This document shows positions 37,464 to 48,960 of a stretch of DNA of 64,000 nt, in pieces. The DNA comes from Alentia gelatinosa. Its lineage: Eukaryota > Annelida > Polychaeta > Phyllodocida > Polynoidae. Position numbers and translations under genes: made by a program. Location: contig OX465581.1 in NCBI GenBank assembly GCA_950022655.1, positions 106,065,125 to 106,129,124 of the forward strand, written 5' to 3'. Below the pieces are notes generated by a model. That model saw only the letters and a program-made list of their open reading frames with translations, was not told where the DNA came from and searched no databases. Position 1 is the stretch's first letter, and the number at the start of each line of letters is the position of its first letter.

Positions 37464-38647
37464 GAACTCGGCTGGGGTTGGTGTACCACACTCTGCGCTG
37501 CCGCCGGCCTGGTAGTAGCCTGCAGTTGATACCCCGCCTGGGGTACCCGCCTCGGTGTGGGTACAGGGGGAGCCGCCGTGTTGTCGTACCCGTGTCCGTA
37601 TGTCAGCTTGCGGTTGCAGGCGTGCACCGAGTGACCGCACTTCCTGCCCACAGAGTCGCAAAACGTGCACACGTGCAGCCACCGGATACCCCCTTCTGTG
37701 TGGTCGCTGCGGTGGCGGCACCCCCTCTCTCCATTGAAGTCCCGGCACGGGGCCTCGCTCCCCCGGGCACGTCCGGTCTCCGTGTTTTGACTGTTGTTTG
37801 CGGTGTGGGCACTGGTCATCGCGAGCCGGACACGTTCTTCCTGTATCCGGCCGTGATCCGACCATCGCATCCTGCCCGACTCGACCTGGTCGAAAACGTA
37901 GTTTGACCAGCGTCTGACGCCGACCCACGGTCGTGCCTGCGCATCAACGGTCACCTGGTAGAGATGTTTGAACATATGCTCCTTGTCCTCGGGGTGCAAG
38001 GCGCGATCGTCATTTAATAAGGCCACAAAACATGAAATGTACTCCAGAGGCCCGAGGCTCGACCGTAGGTCCAGTTTCTGGTGCAGCGTATACACCCCGT
38101 CCCTGTCCATAAACATGTACGGCTTCGCCGTCGGCCTCCGGGCATTTAAATCAGAAAGTAGGCTCTTACCCGTTGTGCGGTCGTGTCGCATGGCCTCACG
38201 GCCGAATTCACGCTGGAGGTGTTCCTCGGTCGTGTATGCCTCTCGGAGTGCCCTGGGCGCGGGGAGGAGGCGCTCGTTCTGATCCTGGGCCCAGTCTCTC
38301 GTCCGTTCGGCCGCAGAGGAAGCCCGTGAGCCGGCCCGGCGCGAGGCTGGTCTGGAGATCTGCATGATCGCGTCCATCATGCCGTCCATCTGTCGCGATA
38401 TTTTGGTCATATCCGTCCTGACTTCACCGACGTCTGTCTTTACCTCGTTGACGTCCGTCCTGACCCCCCCGAGGTTGGCCTCCAGGGCTGTGATGCGCGA
38501 AGTCCGAGTCCGTGCGCTGGCGCTCGTTCCCTGTTGGGATACCGAGTCCACGTGGTCGCTCTCGGCTGCCGGCTGTCTTATCGTTATTTCCGAGTCCGTC
38601 TCGGCCTCCGCGGGTGCGGATGCCGCCACAGCGCTTCTGGTCAACAT
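37433..38647 (-). CDS. Gag-like structural protein of the retrotransposon
   Basis: A 404-residue protein from the ATG at 38647. The frame stays open upstream to at least 38932 (another ATG), but that extension has UTR-like composition and I exclude it. In order, it has a Ser/Ala/Glu-rich N-terminus, a coiled-coil segment with repeated VRTDVNEVKTDV-type heptads (about residues 55-95), and a basic Arg/Ser stretch. A conserved central region with PLEYISCF, HMFKHLYQ and RRWSNYVFDQ follows, typical of DIRS/Ngaro Gag. The protein ends with a Cys/His cluster (CRDFN, GCRHRSDH, HVCTFC, CGHSVHAC) that probably binds nucleic acid through zinc. It is expected to package the RNA. It ends in a Pro/Gln-rich tail where the frameshift signal lies. 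Confidence 0.88.
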   Translation of the reverse strand: MLTRSAVAASAPAEAETDSEITIRQPAAESDHVDSVSQQGTSASARTRTSRITALEANLGGVRTDVNEVKTDVGEVRTDMTKISRQMDGMMDAIMQISRPASRRAGSRASSAAERTRDWAQDQNERLLPAPRALREAYTTEEHLQREFGREAMRHDRTTGKSLLSDLNARRPTAKPYMFMDRDGVYTLHQKLDLRSSLGPLEYISCFVALLNDDRALHPEDKEHMFKHLYQVTVDAQARPWVGVRRWSNYVFDQVESGRMRWSDHGRIQEERVRLAMTSAHTANNSQNTETGRARGSEAPCRDFNGERGCRHRSDHTEGGIRWLHVCTFCDSVGRKCGHSVHACNRKLTYGHGYDNTAAPPVPTPRRVPQAGYQLQATTRPAAAQSVVHQPQPSSKNGPAAPRQ

Positions 38648-38940
38648 GACTATTCTATAATTCCTTATTGAATCGCTTGGTAACCCTGTCCTCGTCTGCC
38701 GATATTCAGGGGAATACGGAGACCGAAGGTACGGAGGGCGATAGGCCAAGGAGCGATAGAAAAAATAGGTGTTGAGCAAAGGAGACCAGTGAAGCGAATG
38801 AGACAGAGGACAGTGTCGCACTCGCGCACTTTGATGTTTAGTGCGGCCGAGTGCGGAGAGGTGGCGCAGGGGTGCGCGAGTGTAGGGGAGTTTCACCAGG
38901 GGGGGCAATGACCACCCCTGACCAAAGGCCATGGGCAACC

Positions 38941-39895
38941 CATTGGCAAGGATCCCGGTTGGCTGCTCCCAAGCATCGTTCTTTTCACACAGAATGTGTG
39001 ATTACTACCCACTGAACTGTCTAAAGTAAGTTGAATGTACCATGCACTACTAACTCGCTGAGCGATCTTCTTCAAATTCACTTCACTATTTACTACAACA
39101 TGCACCTCGCTGTACAAGATTAATTGTACAGTCTGCCACAAGCACAGGTTACTCTGTACTACACATTCACTACACTTTCCAGTGCAAACTCGAGAAATCA
39201 GCCCGGTTTTACGTCCCTTAGTCTCCGACCCCAACGCGCAAAATAAGCTTGATTACCGTGGACCGTACAACAAACACAAATCCTTAGCCAGTATTCTCCC
39301 ACTACTACCTTATTTTTATATTCATTCTTACGTCAGCACCATTATGGGCAGGCCCCACATTAGAATTGCCCTCTATAGTCACCATGACGTATTGAGTATG
39401 GGACTAAACCCTCTGGTTTAAAATAATACCCAATATTAGCATACATAAGTACATTGCAGACATGCTTAATATAAGAAATATTTTTTACCCTCTCGTCTGT
39501 TAAATCAGCCACAATAAACACGACAGTGTATAACACGTCAGACCTTATGGCGGCTAGTGCCGTTTAATAATGGTTGCAGCATTCCGTGTGTCACGCCATT
39601 ATAAGTTGCGCTATATGATTCATGCATCTCACATATTCATTGCACACCTATCGTTTACCACACTTATAGATGCCATTACATGCCCAAAGTATTTTAAGCA
39701 TGTTTGAGTTTTAGAGCAAATAGATTGGCTCGGCCCGTCCCCGAGTCCTGTTGATATTATGATATGGCAGACCAGACGCCTGAGGATTTGTCTCATCCCG
39801 TCCTGAGTTCTCGTCGCTCATTGGCTTAACTCAGAGATAGACTCCTATGGTGATAACTACTACACGTGAATACATATCTCAGTGTTTCAGAAAGT
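38941..39895. other. 5' flank of the retrotransposon, non-coding
   Basis: It contains a short inverted repeat at about 38930-38950 (GCCATGGG...CCCATTGGC). A TGACGTAA and a TATAAAAA read on the minus strand near 39310-39340 could be promoter elements of the retrotransposon or chance. A minus-strand open frame of 113 codons (38893-39234) is unrecognised. I see no repeat shared with the 3' side. Confidence 0.35.
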
Positions 39896-42430
39896 TACAC
39901 ACAGAGTAAAGCGCATAGTACGGAGAGGCGCGTGGCAGGAGGCCAGCATGTCCTAGAGACAGGCTTTGTTTTCAATGCCTTTTCGGGTGCCAGACTCTGG
40001 CGGCTCTGTCCTCCTGGGGCTATGTGCTGGCGGGGAAGGTGCGTGTTTTGTCTGCCGTCCAGGCGGCCCGCCGGTCTGCCGGGACTGTATGCTGTTGACA
40101 CGATGAACTGCCAGATAGACCGCGGGGCTGTGAGGCCGCATACAACATCCACAAACCCCCAGGGGGATATATGCTAATCCGTACAGGCAGCGGTTTACAG
40201 ATCCCACCCGCGAGCTCCCTTCCATTCCACATCGTTCCCATCCTGTTAATCTACACCCCAAGCCACTACCGATCCCAAACCTCTACCCTCCCCTCTACCT
40301 CCCCTCAAGGGCAACTATCTACACCCAGATTTTGTGAAGGTGGGTGGATCTTTGCGAACTGCTCGGAGCAGCTCTTAGCATGCTCCATTAACGCCGCCGC
40401 TGTCGTTGTCGCTGCTAGGCTGAGCGACGAGCAACAGCTCATTTTTGTGTGTTTTCTATTGGCGTGTGATCGTCGTCGCTAGTCTGCGGGCACACCGTTA
40501 ACTGGGCGGTTGGGGTGGGGTAAGGATGGGAGTCGGGTGGTGGTGAGCAACGAGTATAGAGAAAGCTCTATACTGGTTGTTGTGAGGCAGGCGGGTGCAT
40601 GGTTGGTGGCTGGTAGACAACGCGCGAGAAGTGGCGCCACAATGGATCCGCGCCAATGTGCGTGGGAACGTGAAGGAGGAGTAGTAAGTGAGGGGACCAG
40701 GGCCGCAGCTGCAGCTCCGTTTTCCCGCGCGCATGATTAATTTATCGCCGGTCGCGCAACGATTTGACACCGGGCCCCATTTGTTTCGTGGGTGTTGGTT
40801 TTTCCTCCTGTTGATATGTCATTATTCGCCGGTGTCGGAGATGGATGCGGGCGGGGTGGGGGCAGCATTACACACCGGGCCGAGGCGCTGTCCGCCGGGG
40901 CGCCGGCTTAACGGTAGGCCGGATCCATGGTGCCCCATCTGTTGCCTGGCTACAGCCACCCAACTAGCCTCCGGCAGCTTTCATGGCACGGGCCGGCACT
41001 GTCAGACCCGACGCCCAGGGGAAAAAATAAAGCGGCTCTCCGGGTGATTCTCATGGGAAGAATGGGGATTAATCCAAAACAAATTGACAAATGGGCGCGG
41101 AATGGAAAACTATAGGTTAGGCAGCATGGTATTTATTGGAGGGTGCCGGGCAGCGGACGGGAAAAAGGCGCCTGTTGCTGGGCGCGCCCCCTGCTGCCAG
41201 GTCGTTACTGGAGAAGAGATATGATGGTCACGTGACAAGTGGGCGCACACCACCCGCGATTTATGGGTCGGCAATCGCTGCCGAATGCAATATCGGACAT
41301 ACCGGATCATTTGGGACCAGGGCGCCGTCGAAGGGAGTAAGGCAGCGGGGGTATAGGCGTCAGGGGACAGCCTGGTGGGCGGTGGTGGCAGCGGCAGGGC
41401 ACCGGGGTGCTGGGTGGGGGCTGGGCACTGAAGGTGGGGCCCTGGTGATTTAGCGCCGTAATTTAGGGCTTTTTGGTGGCCAGTGCTGCATACAGAGTCC
41501 TCACAAGGTTCCGTTTGCCCACCTCTCCTGCTCTGCTTGTGTGCGTGCAGTCAGCAGGAAAAGACTCTCACCCCCAACCCACCACAACCCCCCTGTACCA
41601 CCTATCTCTCCTCAATGCCCCGACAGCCTGCCACCCCGCCTCACTAGGGAACGGCGATAAGTGCGGCCAGGACTCAGGCCTATCTTGTCCACATGCATTA
41701 ATGATCCTCTGATGCTCTCTGTATGCTGATGGCGAGGGCCAGTGGGGCCGTTTGGTGGCCGGAGGCTGTTTGGTCACCCGCGTGCACCCTGTCCACCCGG
41801 CGGGCCAAATAAACAAGCATTGTGCAATTGCGCCGCCCGCTGTAGACGGGTGGTGGCTTCGCGCTGGTGGGCGCGCGGCGTATGCGGTGTCATGCTCCCC
41901 GTGCGTCATTACCAGTCAGCGGGGTACTGAGCCCGCCTCATCGGGATTCACCTCACACTCGCCGGTTATGCCGTGGATCAGCGCCGCCATAATGAAGCAA
42001 CATAGCCTGGGCCCCGGCCGCTGCCTGCAATGGAGGGCCGGTAGGGTGGGTGGGGGTGGATGGGCGTTAGGGAAGGATAGCGAGGCGAATGGGTCGCTGC
42101 AGAAATGTCATGTCACCCTCTCTCTCTCTCTCTCAATGGGCGCCCTCTGAAATGCGCCAACGCCGAATAACCTCATAAAACGCCACCCGCATCCCCCACT
42201 CCTCATCCCAAACAACACACACCTGTTCTTTTTTACTTTCCGGGTGAGCGGGATGATCAACGCTAGATGTATCATATGTACAACACTTTCAAAGGATCAA
42301 TGCCACACCTGGATCGCACAAAAGGAGGCCTCGCGATGCCTGAGTGCAGATGATTTAGTAACTTTGTCCGCGCCTCGCCCACGCCTCAGGCGCCGCCCGC
42401 CGAGCCCTGGTCACGGTCTCCTCCTGCAGG
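39896..42430. promoter_or_regulatory. Broad GC/CpG-rich region with homeodomain and E-box palindromes
   Basis: About 2.5 kb of GC-rich, CpG-rich sequence without a recognisable gene. Notable sites are GAGCAGCTC at 40376-40384, GGATTAATCC at 41066-41075 (a perfect palindrome of two K50 Otx/Pitx/Gsc-type TAATCC sites), GTCACGTGAC at 41227-41236 (E-box palindrome) and a (TC)n run at about 42117-42134. The mix of AT-rich homeodomain words in GC-rich DNA is enhancer-like. Open frames on both strands have no domain signature. Confidence 0.35.
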
Positions 42431-44500
42431 GCTCCTCTCTGCTGGAGGTATTTGTGTTGGTGTTTTTCTCCGGGGTGAAAAGGGTAGTATACAAAATTCA
42501 TTCCCCGTGTCCTATGCGGTCAAAGCGATGCTGTCCTTATTTCACATGTCAGTATGAAGTTTCAGACAGCGCGTCTTGACTATTTAGTATTCATATCAGT
42601 TGCCGCTGTCTTTGGAGAACCAAAAACCATCGATTGCGTTTCTGAATAACGTACAAATACGTGTTATTAGATTATTTGCCCTGGCCGCCTATGGTCCCGC
42701 ATGGGAAACTTGTGAAAGAGAAGTTTGCCAACTTGAGTTGGCCGTTTCATATTAACAACACGCGTGCACGAGTGTTGTTTCTACTATCAAATGACAGTTG
42801 CAGCTGCCTGAAGTTCATCGTTTTCAAAGCGTCTTCTCTCAGCCTGCTGTGGAGATGTATGTGCCCATATTTGCGGCCAAATCCAGACACCATTTGCACC
42901 ATACATCGTAGAAGCAAGTATTCACTATCGTGCAATATGCGTTAATGAGTCTACTAGAGATGTCGGGTTTCCGGGGGCCGTGATTGTGGTGTCGTAAATT
43001 ATCATCACATCAGAGAGAGATAGTAAAAAATGAACAGGATTCGGAAAATGTCCAGCTTTTTCTTACACTTGATGGCATCTCTGGTCAATAAATACGGCCT
43101 CAAACACCACATGAAGGTAATAACCGTATGTATCTACATGTATTAGTACTCAGACTTCGGTCTATGGCTTTTGCTGGTCACAAATATCAGATAATTGCTG
43201 CCACCAGACTATATATCAGAATGTAATAGGCTGAGAGTTAATAGAGAGTGGAATTCATAATTAAGGGAGATCCCAGATATCATTTATGAAAGGTACCATT
43301 ATGCATCAGAATTATAAATATGATACATGTTTCTGTCATTTCCAATCAGGTAATGCCCTCCATATATTTTGTCAATCACGTTCTGATGTCTAAAGAGCTT
43401 TTAAGATGTTAAGAAAAATCGCTCTCAATGTTAAAAAATTTTTAACGGATATTTCACGGTCATATGCACTATGATAACTGATGCCTCATCTTGGTCACTG
43501 TTTTCCGTTGCCTTTTTACCACTAAAAAGAGTTGGACAAGCAGGAAACTCGTTCTACTGACTCATGACATGGTTTACCTCTAAATATCCACTACATATAT
43601 TGAATGTAAGTTGTCAAGCCGGAATGTCCGCTGGAACACGTTCGTGGACAATACGCTATAGTTTTTCCAGAGAACAGTTTCCAACTCTTTTGAATCAACG
43701 TTAGGTAAACAACCTTGTTTGCCAATGGTCATGGGAGATAAATACATCAAACTTGTTTGCCTCTTTTCAGTGAAAACAGTTATTCCCTTTTGTCATTTTC
43801 CTAAATCCACTTAGGCTAACCTTATATTTAGCCTGTTTCTATTATGAAGTATAAACATAAATGAATACATAAATATTAATAGTTTATACACCTATACCTT
43901 AGGGTTTGAATTCAATCTAATAGAAAAACTGGGCAACACCCCATGGAAACAGTTAATTGAAAATTGAAATTCATAAAACATATGGGATAATTGAAAAAAC
44001 AAAAAGAATATTTATCTAAAAGAGGTACACATGTATATACATTATAAAAGTAGAATTAAAATCGAATGTATATAAGTCTAAATAACGGAGAATGTTAAAG
44101 AAAGCGGGCTTTTGAGTATTAAAGTTAGTATGAAAGTTAGCATGAGAGGAGAGTCGGGTATGCTGTGCAGGGTTTCAATGAAGGCCCAAGGAAAACAGCC
44201 AAATCGTCAACACCCCTAAGGTGTTTCTTGCCTATTAAGATTCAGGATGAGTATAAGGAGTCATATTCATCGTTCAGGGTTTGCCTGAGCGATGCAATGG
44301 GTGTGACGTGTTGGGTTGAAACGGACTAGCTTTGAATATTTTATATGGGGTTGAGCCTTGTCAAGGAATGTGACCTGCTTTTTCAATATGACTCGCCATA
44401 TTATAGCTTACAACGCATTGTATTTGGCATGTATTATGCATTTACTATATACCCATGCCGTATATACTGTAAATACGCACCGTTTTGGCATATGACGTAA
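42431..44500. other. AT-rich non-coding DNA
   Basis: No convincing open frame, RNA gene or transposon. Nothing notable seen. Confidence 0.5.
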
Positions 44501-44506
44501 AAATAC

Positions 44507-44529
44507 TGTACGGACCGCCGGTCCGTACA
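44507..44529. repeat. 23-nt perfect hairpin
   Basis: TGTACGGACC, a GCC loop, then GGTCCGTACA give a 10-bp perfect stem. The word CGGTCCGTA also occurs in the large palindrome 180 bp downstream, so both may belong to one element. Confidence 0.8.
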
Positions 44530-44622
44530 CTAAAATACAGACCACCTAGCCATACACATTTATTAAAATTTTGGTTGTTAAGAAAAATGAAATTGATTTT
44601 TTTTTTAAATTTCGGGTATATA

Positions 44623-44784
44623 GTAAATATATAACGTCCAACCATGCTTGTACAAGTCACAGAACTCGATGCTAATTTACCGTTTGTACGGAACTCGGCA
44701 TAAATGCCTCGGTCCGTATAAACGGTAAATTAGCATCTCGTTCTGTGACTTGTACAGCATGGTCAGGACGTTCTATATAATTAC
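44623..44784. mobile_element. 162-bp near-perfect palindrome (foldback element)
   Basis: Two arms of about 80 bases pair almost throughout, including TACAAGTCACAGAAC, GATGCTAATTTACCGTTT and the centre GGCAT-AA-ATGCC. There are about eight mismatches or indels. No coding capacity. It is probably a non-autonomous foldback or MITE. A shorter member with the same ends lies at 20918-20962. If transcribed it would form a long dsRNA hairpin. Confidence 0.8.
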
Positions 44785-45125
44785 TGAACATGTGAATAAA
44801 GATCTCTAACAGCTTATGAAATATTGCTAATGAAAAGCTTTTGAATCCTATATATCGTGTAGATTCAAGATAAGAGGCATTTTCCATAAATATTTTTTGT
44901 AAATGATAAACTGTACCGCAAATAGGGTTTGAGTTGATTGTTGAAGAAAGCGGCGAATGCTGGTCAAATATATGAGGTGTGCATCAGGCCCGTGGCAAAT
45001 TTAGTGGAGGCCAGCACTGAATGGGAATCAGGTATTGGCAAGGTGGGCAGTGGCAGCATAGAGGAATAGTTGTAGGGGGTCATCCATAAAGTACGCACCC
45101 AAATTCTTTGAAAGAAAAGTTGACT

Positions 45126-45142
45126 CCCCCCCCCCCCCCCCC
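45126..45142. repeat. C17 homopolymer
   Basis: Seventeen consecutive C bases. A second run of the same length lies at 52564-52580, and G runs of 10-12 occur at 18370, 55738 and 59573. Confidence 0.9.
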
Positions 45143-45179
45143 GCAATACTTAACCCTACCCCCTCACTGTGTATGTGCT

Positions 45180-46060
45180 TTATGGTTGAAACCTAGATAT
45201 GCATATGGGCCAGGAGTTAGAGTAAGAGTAAAGATGCAGGACAGTTACAACATTAACTGCGAATGAGCTGTCAAATGTTTAATAGTGTATATATGCATGA
45301 ACTAGGGGACAACACCAGGGGAGATAATGCAATGACCTGCATACAGATGTTTGGTGATAAAAGAAGGTAGCAAGGGATAACAAGCACACTCGATGGCCAG
45401 AGAATCAGTAACGGATAGCTAAGGGACTGGTAAAATTTGTGAGAAATTGAGGGATGGGAAATATTGAAAGGACAAGCAAACAATGGACAATTCTAGAATA
45501 TGGGCAGAGGGTGATGGGAAACAAATAGGCGAAGGACGAGCATAACAACAGTATTGAGAATAATGGAGGACATGTAAAACATGGGGAATAATGGAGGCTG
45601 GAGAGTGCATGAAGGATGATAAAAGAAAGATTGACGGAGGAATACAAGTAAAGTGTGAGTGTAAGACATTATGTTCGCGAAGTGCGAAGTAACAGAGGAC
45701 CGCCAAAGCATTTTGAACAATAGTGGACGGCCAGAGAACTAAGGGCAAAGTATAGGTACATGTATTGTAATAGGATTGGAAATGTTGGACGATGGGCAAA
45801 GATTAGGCAAGAGGATAGCGTGGAGGAATGAGGGAAGATATAGGCAAAGCATGGGGATCGCCCAAATACATGGACAGCTAGGGATAGGAGGGTACGCAGA
45901 GCATGGCCAGCGAGGTAGTATTTGTGAAGTACCCGAAGTAATGGATACCTTGAAGGATAGGCCAAGTATGGGGAATGCAGAAGGATGGGGAATACTATGG
46001 GAACAATACTGGACAAGTAGAACAGAGACAGGAGATCAGGAATGATGAGAGATGGGCAGT
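45180..46060. repeat. Purine-skewed degenerate repeat region
   Basis: Over about 880 bases the + strand is strongly enriched in A and G. It reuses loosely similar words such as AATGGAGGA, GGACGGCCAGAGAA, GGCAAAGCATGGGG and AATACTGGACAAG at irregular intervals of roughly 25-40 bases. This looks like an old minisatellite. The antisense open frames of 126-131 codons across it are Leu/Ser/Pro/Tyr-rich low-complexity products of the skew. Confidence 0.5.
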
Positions 46061-46079
46061 GCATGGGATGCGACGGAGG

Positions 46080-48960
46080 ACAGGCAGGGTCAGGCGGCAG
46101 ACAAACTGTCTACCGGTCGCCTGTAGACACGCAAGGTTCCCGTCCCGGTTCCGCAGGCCGTATTGATTGGGATCGTCAATAGCTGCAGGAGGAGGGGATG
46201 GTGTGTGTGGGAGGAGGGTAGAAGGCGGGGCCTCAGGCGCCGAATGCCCCACAACATGCAAATGTACACATGGTGGCGACGGCGAAAAAGCACGGCTCGA
46301 CCGGTGCAGACATATCATGCGAAATGGTGCTTGGATGGTAGGGGTGGGATCTCCCGTGTCCAGCCCCACCCAACTGGCTCTTCATCCCACACACCCCCGT
46401 CCCTCAGTCGCCCTCCCCTCGTGGCGCAACGCTATCCATCAACCTGATCCCGCTCCCACCACCTGCTTTTCTCCAGCTCACGTGCGTGCGTACGTGATGC
46501 ATGTAGGTGCGTGCTGCGAGTGCGTGCTCTTCGTGGAAAGATGAGGGTGCCCAGGTGGAGGTGGGGAGGGTTGAAGGGTTCGCATGAGAGGGAGGGAGGT
46601 CATATCAGCGTGCGCGGCTTCTGCATGGACGAATAGTGCGTGTCCCCATCAACAGCACGTCTCTGGAACAACCGGGCATGTCACGGAAGAAGTTATTGGC
46701 TTTGGGAGATAGGGTGAGTTGGGGGGATTGGTTAGAGATTCGTAGAGGGAACCCAGATACCTCCTCACTCACAATCCCTCAAGGCTACACCCACTCCCTG
46801 TGGGGCAAAGTGCAAACTTCCCTCGGGCCACCACCCACTCAACGCCCTTGTCTAGTTCGCCCTACACCTGGAGGCTAGCATGAGTTCATCCTTTATCCAC
46901 CCACTGCCTCAATCACCTTGCTTCCCCAGAATCATAACACACCTCCGATGGGAGGATTCATTCAGCCCACAATCCACCCCGGTCGACTTCGCCTCCTTAC
47001 CCCTGCATAATCACCCCTCAACCTCGACCTCTTCTTTAGCCCCATTGCCTCTACTCTGCCCTCGGCGCCGCACAACGCCCCCCCCCCCCACACACACACA
47101 CACACACCCGGGGGGGGGGGGGGCTGCGGTTTTAATGTCAGGGCAGGCCTGGAGGGCGCCGGTCAAGCGTCCCGGGTGGCTGCCTTATTGGGATTGTTTT
47201 CGGGGTTGTGGCCGTCGGGGCAGGGTGTGTTTTTTTAAAGTCAGGGTGAGGCATGACCGGTAGCAGTATTCCTCACGGCACACACAGAAAAACACGCACT
47301 GCCCCTCCCTCTTCATCCACCTTGTACTTCACCCGCACGCTAACCCACCCACTAACCATTCTCTACCATCCTCCCTTCACCGGCTCACCGTTGGAGATAC
47401 CTAGGTGGGCACATTTTCCCTGATATGTGCTCAGGTTAATCAATGGCTAAATGCTCGTGATGTGTTAGGATGACGTATCCCCTCTCTCCCGAAAATTACA
47501 TTAGGTAATTTAAATAGATTAAGTCGCATGTGTTGGTGTGCCGAGTTTTATTATCCACCTAATACATTGCGCCCATAGAAAACACATGGGTAATGTATAT
47601 CTACATACCTGGAGCATACGGATATGATGTATGTTCCGGGTTTGCACATGTGAATGATGGTTTCATTGCATTCACGATACTTGTTCACTATTTGACTCGT
47701 GTATGAACATGTACAATATAATACCACCTCTGTTGGGATTGTCTCTACGACCTATTTCCTTAAACGTAATCATCAAAGATTAGGCCTGTATATGAGGCGT
47801 GTCACTCATGCCTGAAGCCGGCGGCGTGTCAGTAGTATACAGATGTAGAGTTTTAACCCGGGTATCAAAAGTGCACAACTTTCAGTCGCCGTGCATTTGG
47901 TGACTGTCCACGGGCCCCACGCCATGTTTTGCTGACTTGGCCGCGTGGTACTCCTGGCGGCCGGTAGTCTGGGCAGGCAATGGGCGCCAGGGCCTTGGCT
48001 CCAGGGGTGGGGCAGGTTCTGCATACTGACCAAGCTCCGGGCATGGCGCGAATTTCCGAATACCGCAGGGTTGGGGGTGGGTGTTATATAGTACAGGGAT
48101 GGACTGGAGAGCGAGTTGTTGGCACAGCGTGTGAGTGGCAAGCGTTCAGGGTAGGGTGCGAAGTACAGAGGTCACTCGCCAACTTTAGGGGTCAGTGACC
48201 GGGGCTTTTTCACCGTCGACGCGCCGCGAGTAATGGCGGCGTCCGGGGATGTCACTTTGGCGCCGTTCTGTGTGGTGGGGTGCCATTGTGAAGCGCCTAC
48301 TAGGATGGTACCACTGTGTACGTAACCCTGGTCTCCCCGGACTAGTGACGGTACCACGGACTGCCGGGCGGTATGGCAGGCGGGTGGTCGGGCGGACACC
48401 CCGACGGAGGGTCAAAGCATTCCTCATGCGACGTTTCAACGGAACCTACCCTCCCAGCACACGATTTTCCATCCGGTATGCGCATCATACCCCACCCCCA
48501 CTAGCACCAACTAGCCCCCCAACCATAGCTCCCACCCACACCCTCTCTAGCGCCTCTTATAGAAATTCTCGAGGCATCTCCGAGGAACCGCTGTTCGCAT
48601 ATCACAATGTCCCTTCAGCATATCCTCCCCTCCTCGTTCTGGGTGGGGGTGTGCCCAGAGCGGATGGCTAGGAGACTAGTACGTGGTTTGAGGAACGCTG
48701 GCCGTTGCTAGGCGCGGGACGGGGACGCGCGGCAGGCACGACGCCCGGGGAGGCAGGAGGTGGGAGCGGGGAACGCGGGTGGGAGGGGGCGGTAAATGCT
48801 CTCGTTGTAGTCTGATCTAGGCGCCGTATCCGGGCTGGGGACCCCGCCCGGGGTTGCTTCGTCGCCGGACGATAACAATGCCCCTGCCGCCCAAACTCGG
48901 CCGCTCGGCCGGCCAGCAATCATGTTTCCACGGTGATGTCCCATTCAAAGAACACCCCCT
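46080..48960. other. GC-rich region with C-rich tracts
   Basis: GC- and CpG-rich sequence with alternating C-skewed and G-skewed blocks, for example C-rich at about 46760-47100 and 47280-47390. Long open frames on both strands have no protein-like features. Contains the unusual C12-(CA)n-G14 structure described separately. Confidence 0.4.
47078..47123. repeat. C12-(CA)n-CCC-G14 hairpin tract
   Basis: Twelve C bases are followed by (CA)8-9, CCC, and then fourteen G bases. The C and G runs are complementary and can form a 12-bp all-G:C stem with the CA repeat as loop. On each strand the G run could instead form a quadruplex. An assembly or sequencing artefact is possible at such a site. Confidence 0.9.

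Larger units (their letters stand above)
34090..38940 (-). mobile_element. DIRS/Ngaro-type tyrosine-recombinase retrotransposon
   Basis: The gene order on the minus strand is Gag, RT plus RNase H, tyrosine recombinase. RT together with a tyrosine recombinase, and no DDE integrase, is diagnostic of the DIRS order. No methyltransferase domain fits between the RNase H and the YR, which favours a Ngaro- or PAT-like member over classical DIRS. All frames are intact and catalytic residues are conserved, so the copy is probably recent. The element is clearly GC-richer than its flanks. The boundaries given are approximate. I could not find by eye the split direct repeats of Ngaro or the inverted repeats of DIRS, and these elements leave no target-site duplication to help. 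The AT-rich 3' flank carries a 61-bp tandem repeat and a possible AATAAA. Confidence 0.92.

Noticed and set aside
37458..37928. N-terminal 157 codons of the pol frame as real coding sequence
   Set aside because: Starts at GTG, overlaps gag, and lies upstream of the frameshift site that enters this frame.
38648..38938. 97-codon upstream extension of Gag
   Set aside because: The first codon is TTG. The extension has UTR-like composition, and the Ala/Glu/Ser-rich protein-like region begins at the ATG at 38647.
38893..39234. 113-codon frame upstream of gag on the minus strand
   Set aside because: No similarity to known parts of these elements. It may be chance or an upstream open frame, so I could not support it as a gene.
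33249..39900. Terminal direct or inverted repeats of the retrotransposon
   Set aside because: Reading both flanks in both orientations gave no shared words longer than chance. A computed self-alignment is needed before claiming ends.
45722..45745. Sequence resembling the miR-184 mature sequence
   Set aside because: The match is interrupted by insertions and substitutions, lies in the purine-rich repeat, and no pairing arm is present nearby.
45419..46064. Overlapping minus-strand frames rich in Leu, Ser, Pro and Tyr
   Set aside because: They are the translation of a pyrimidine-rich strand of a decayed repeat, not a membrane protein.
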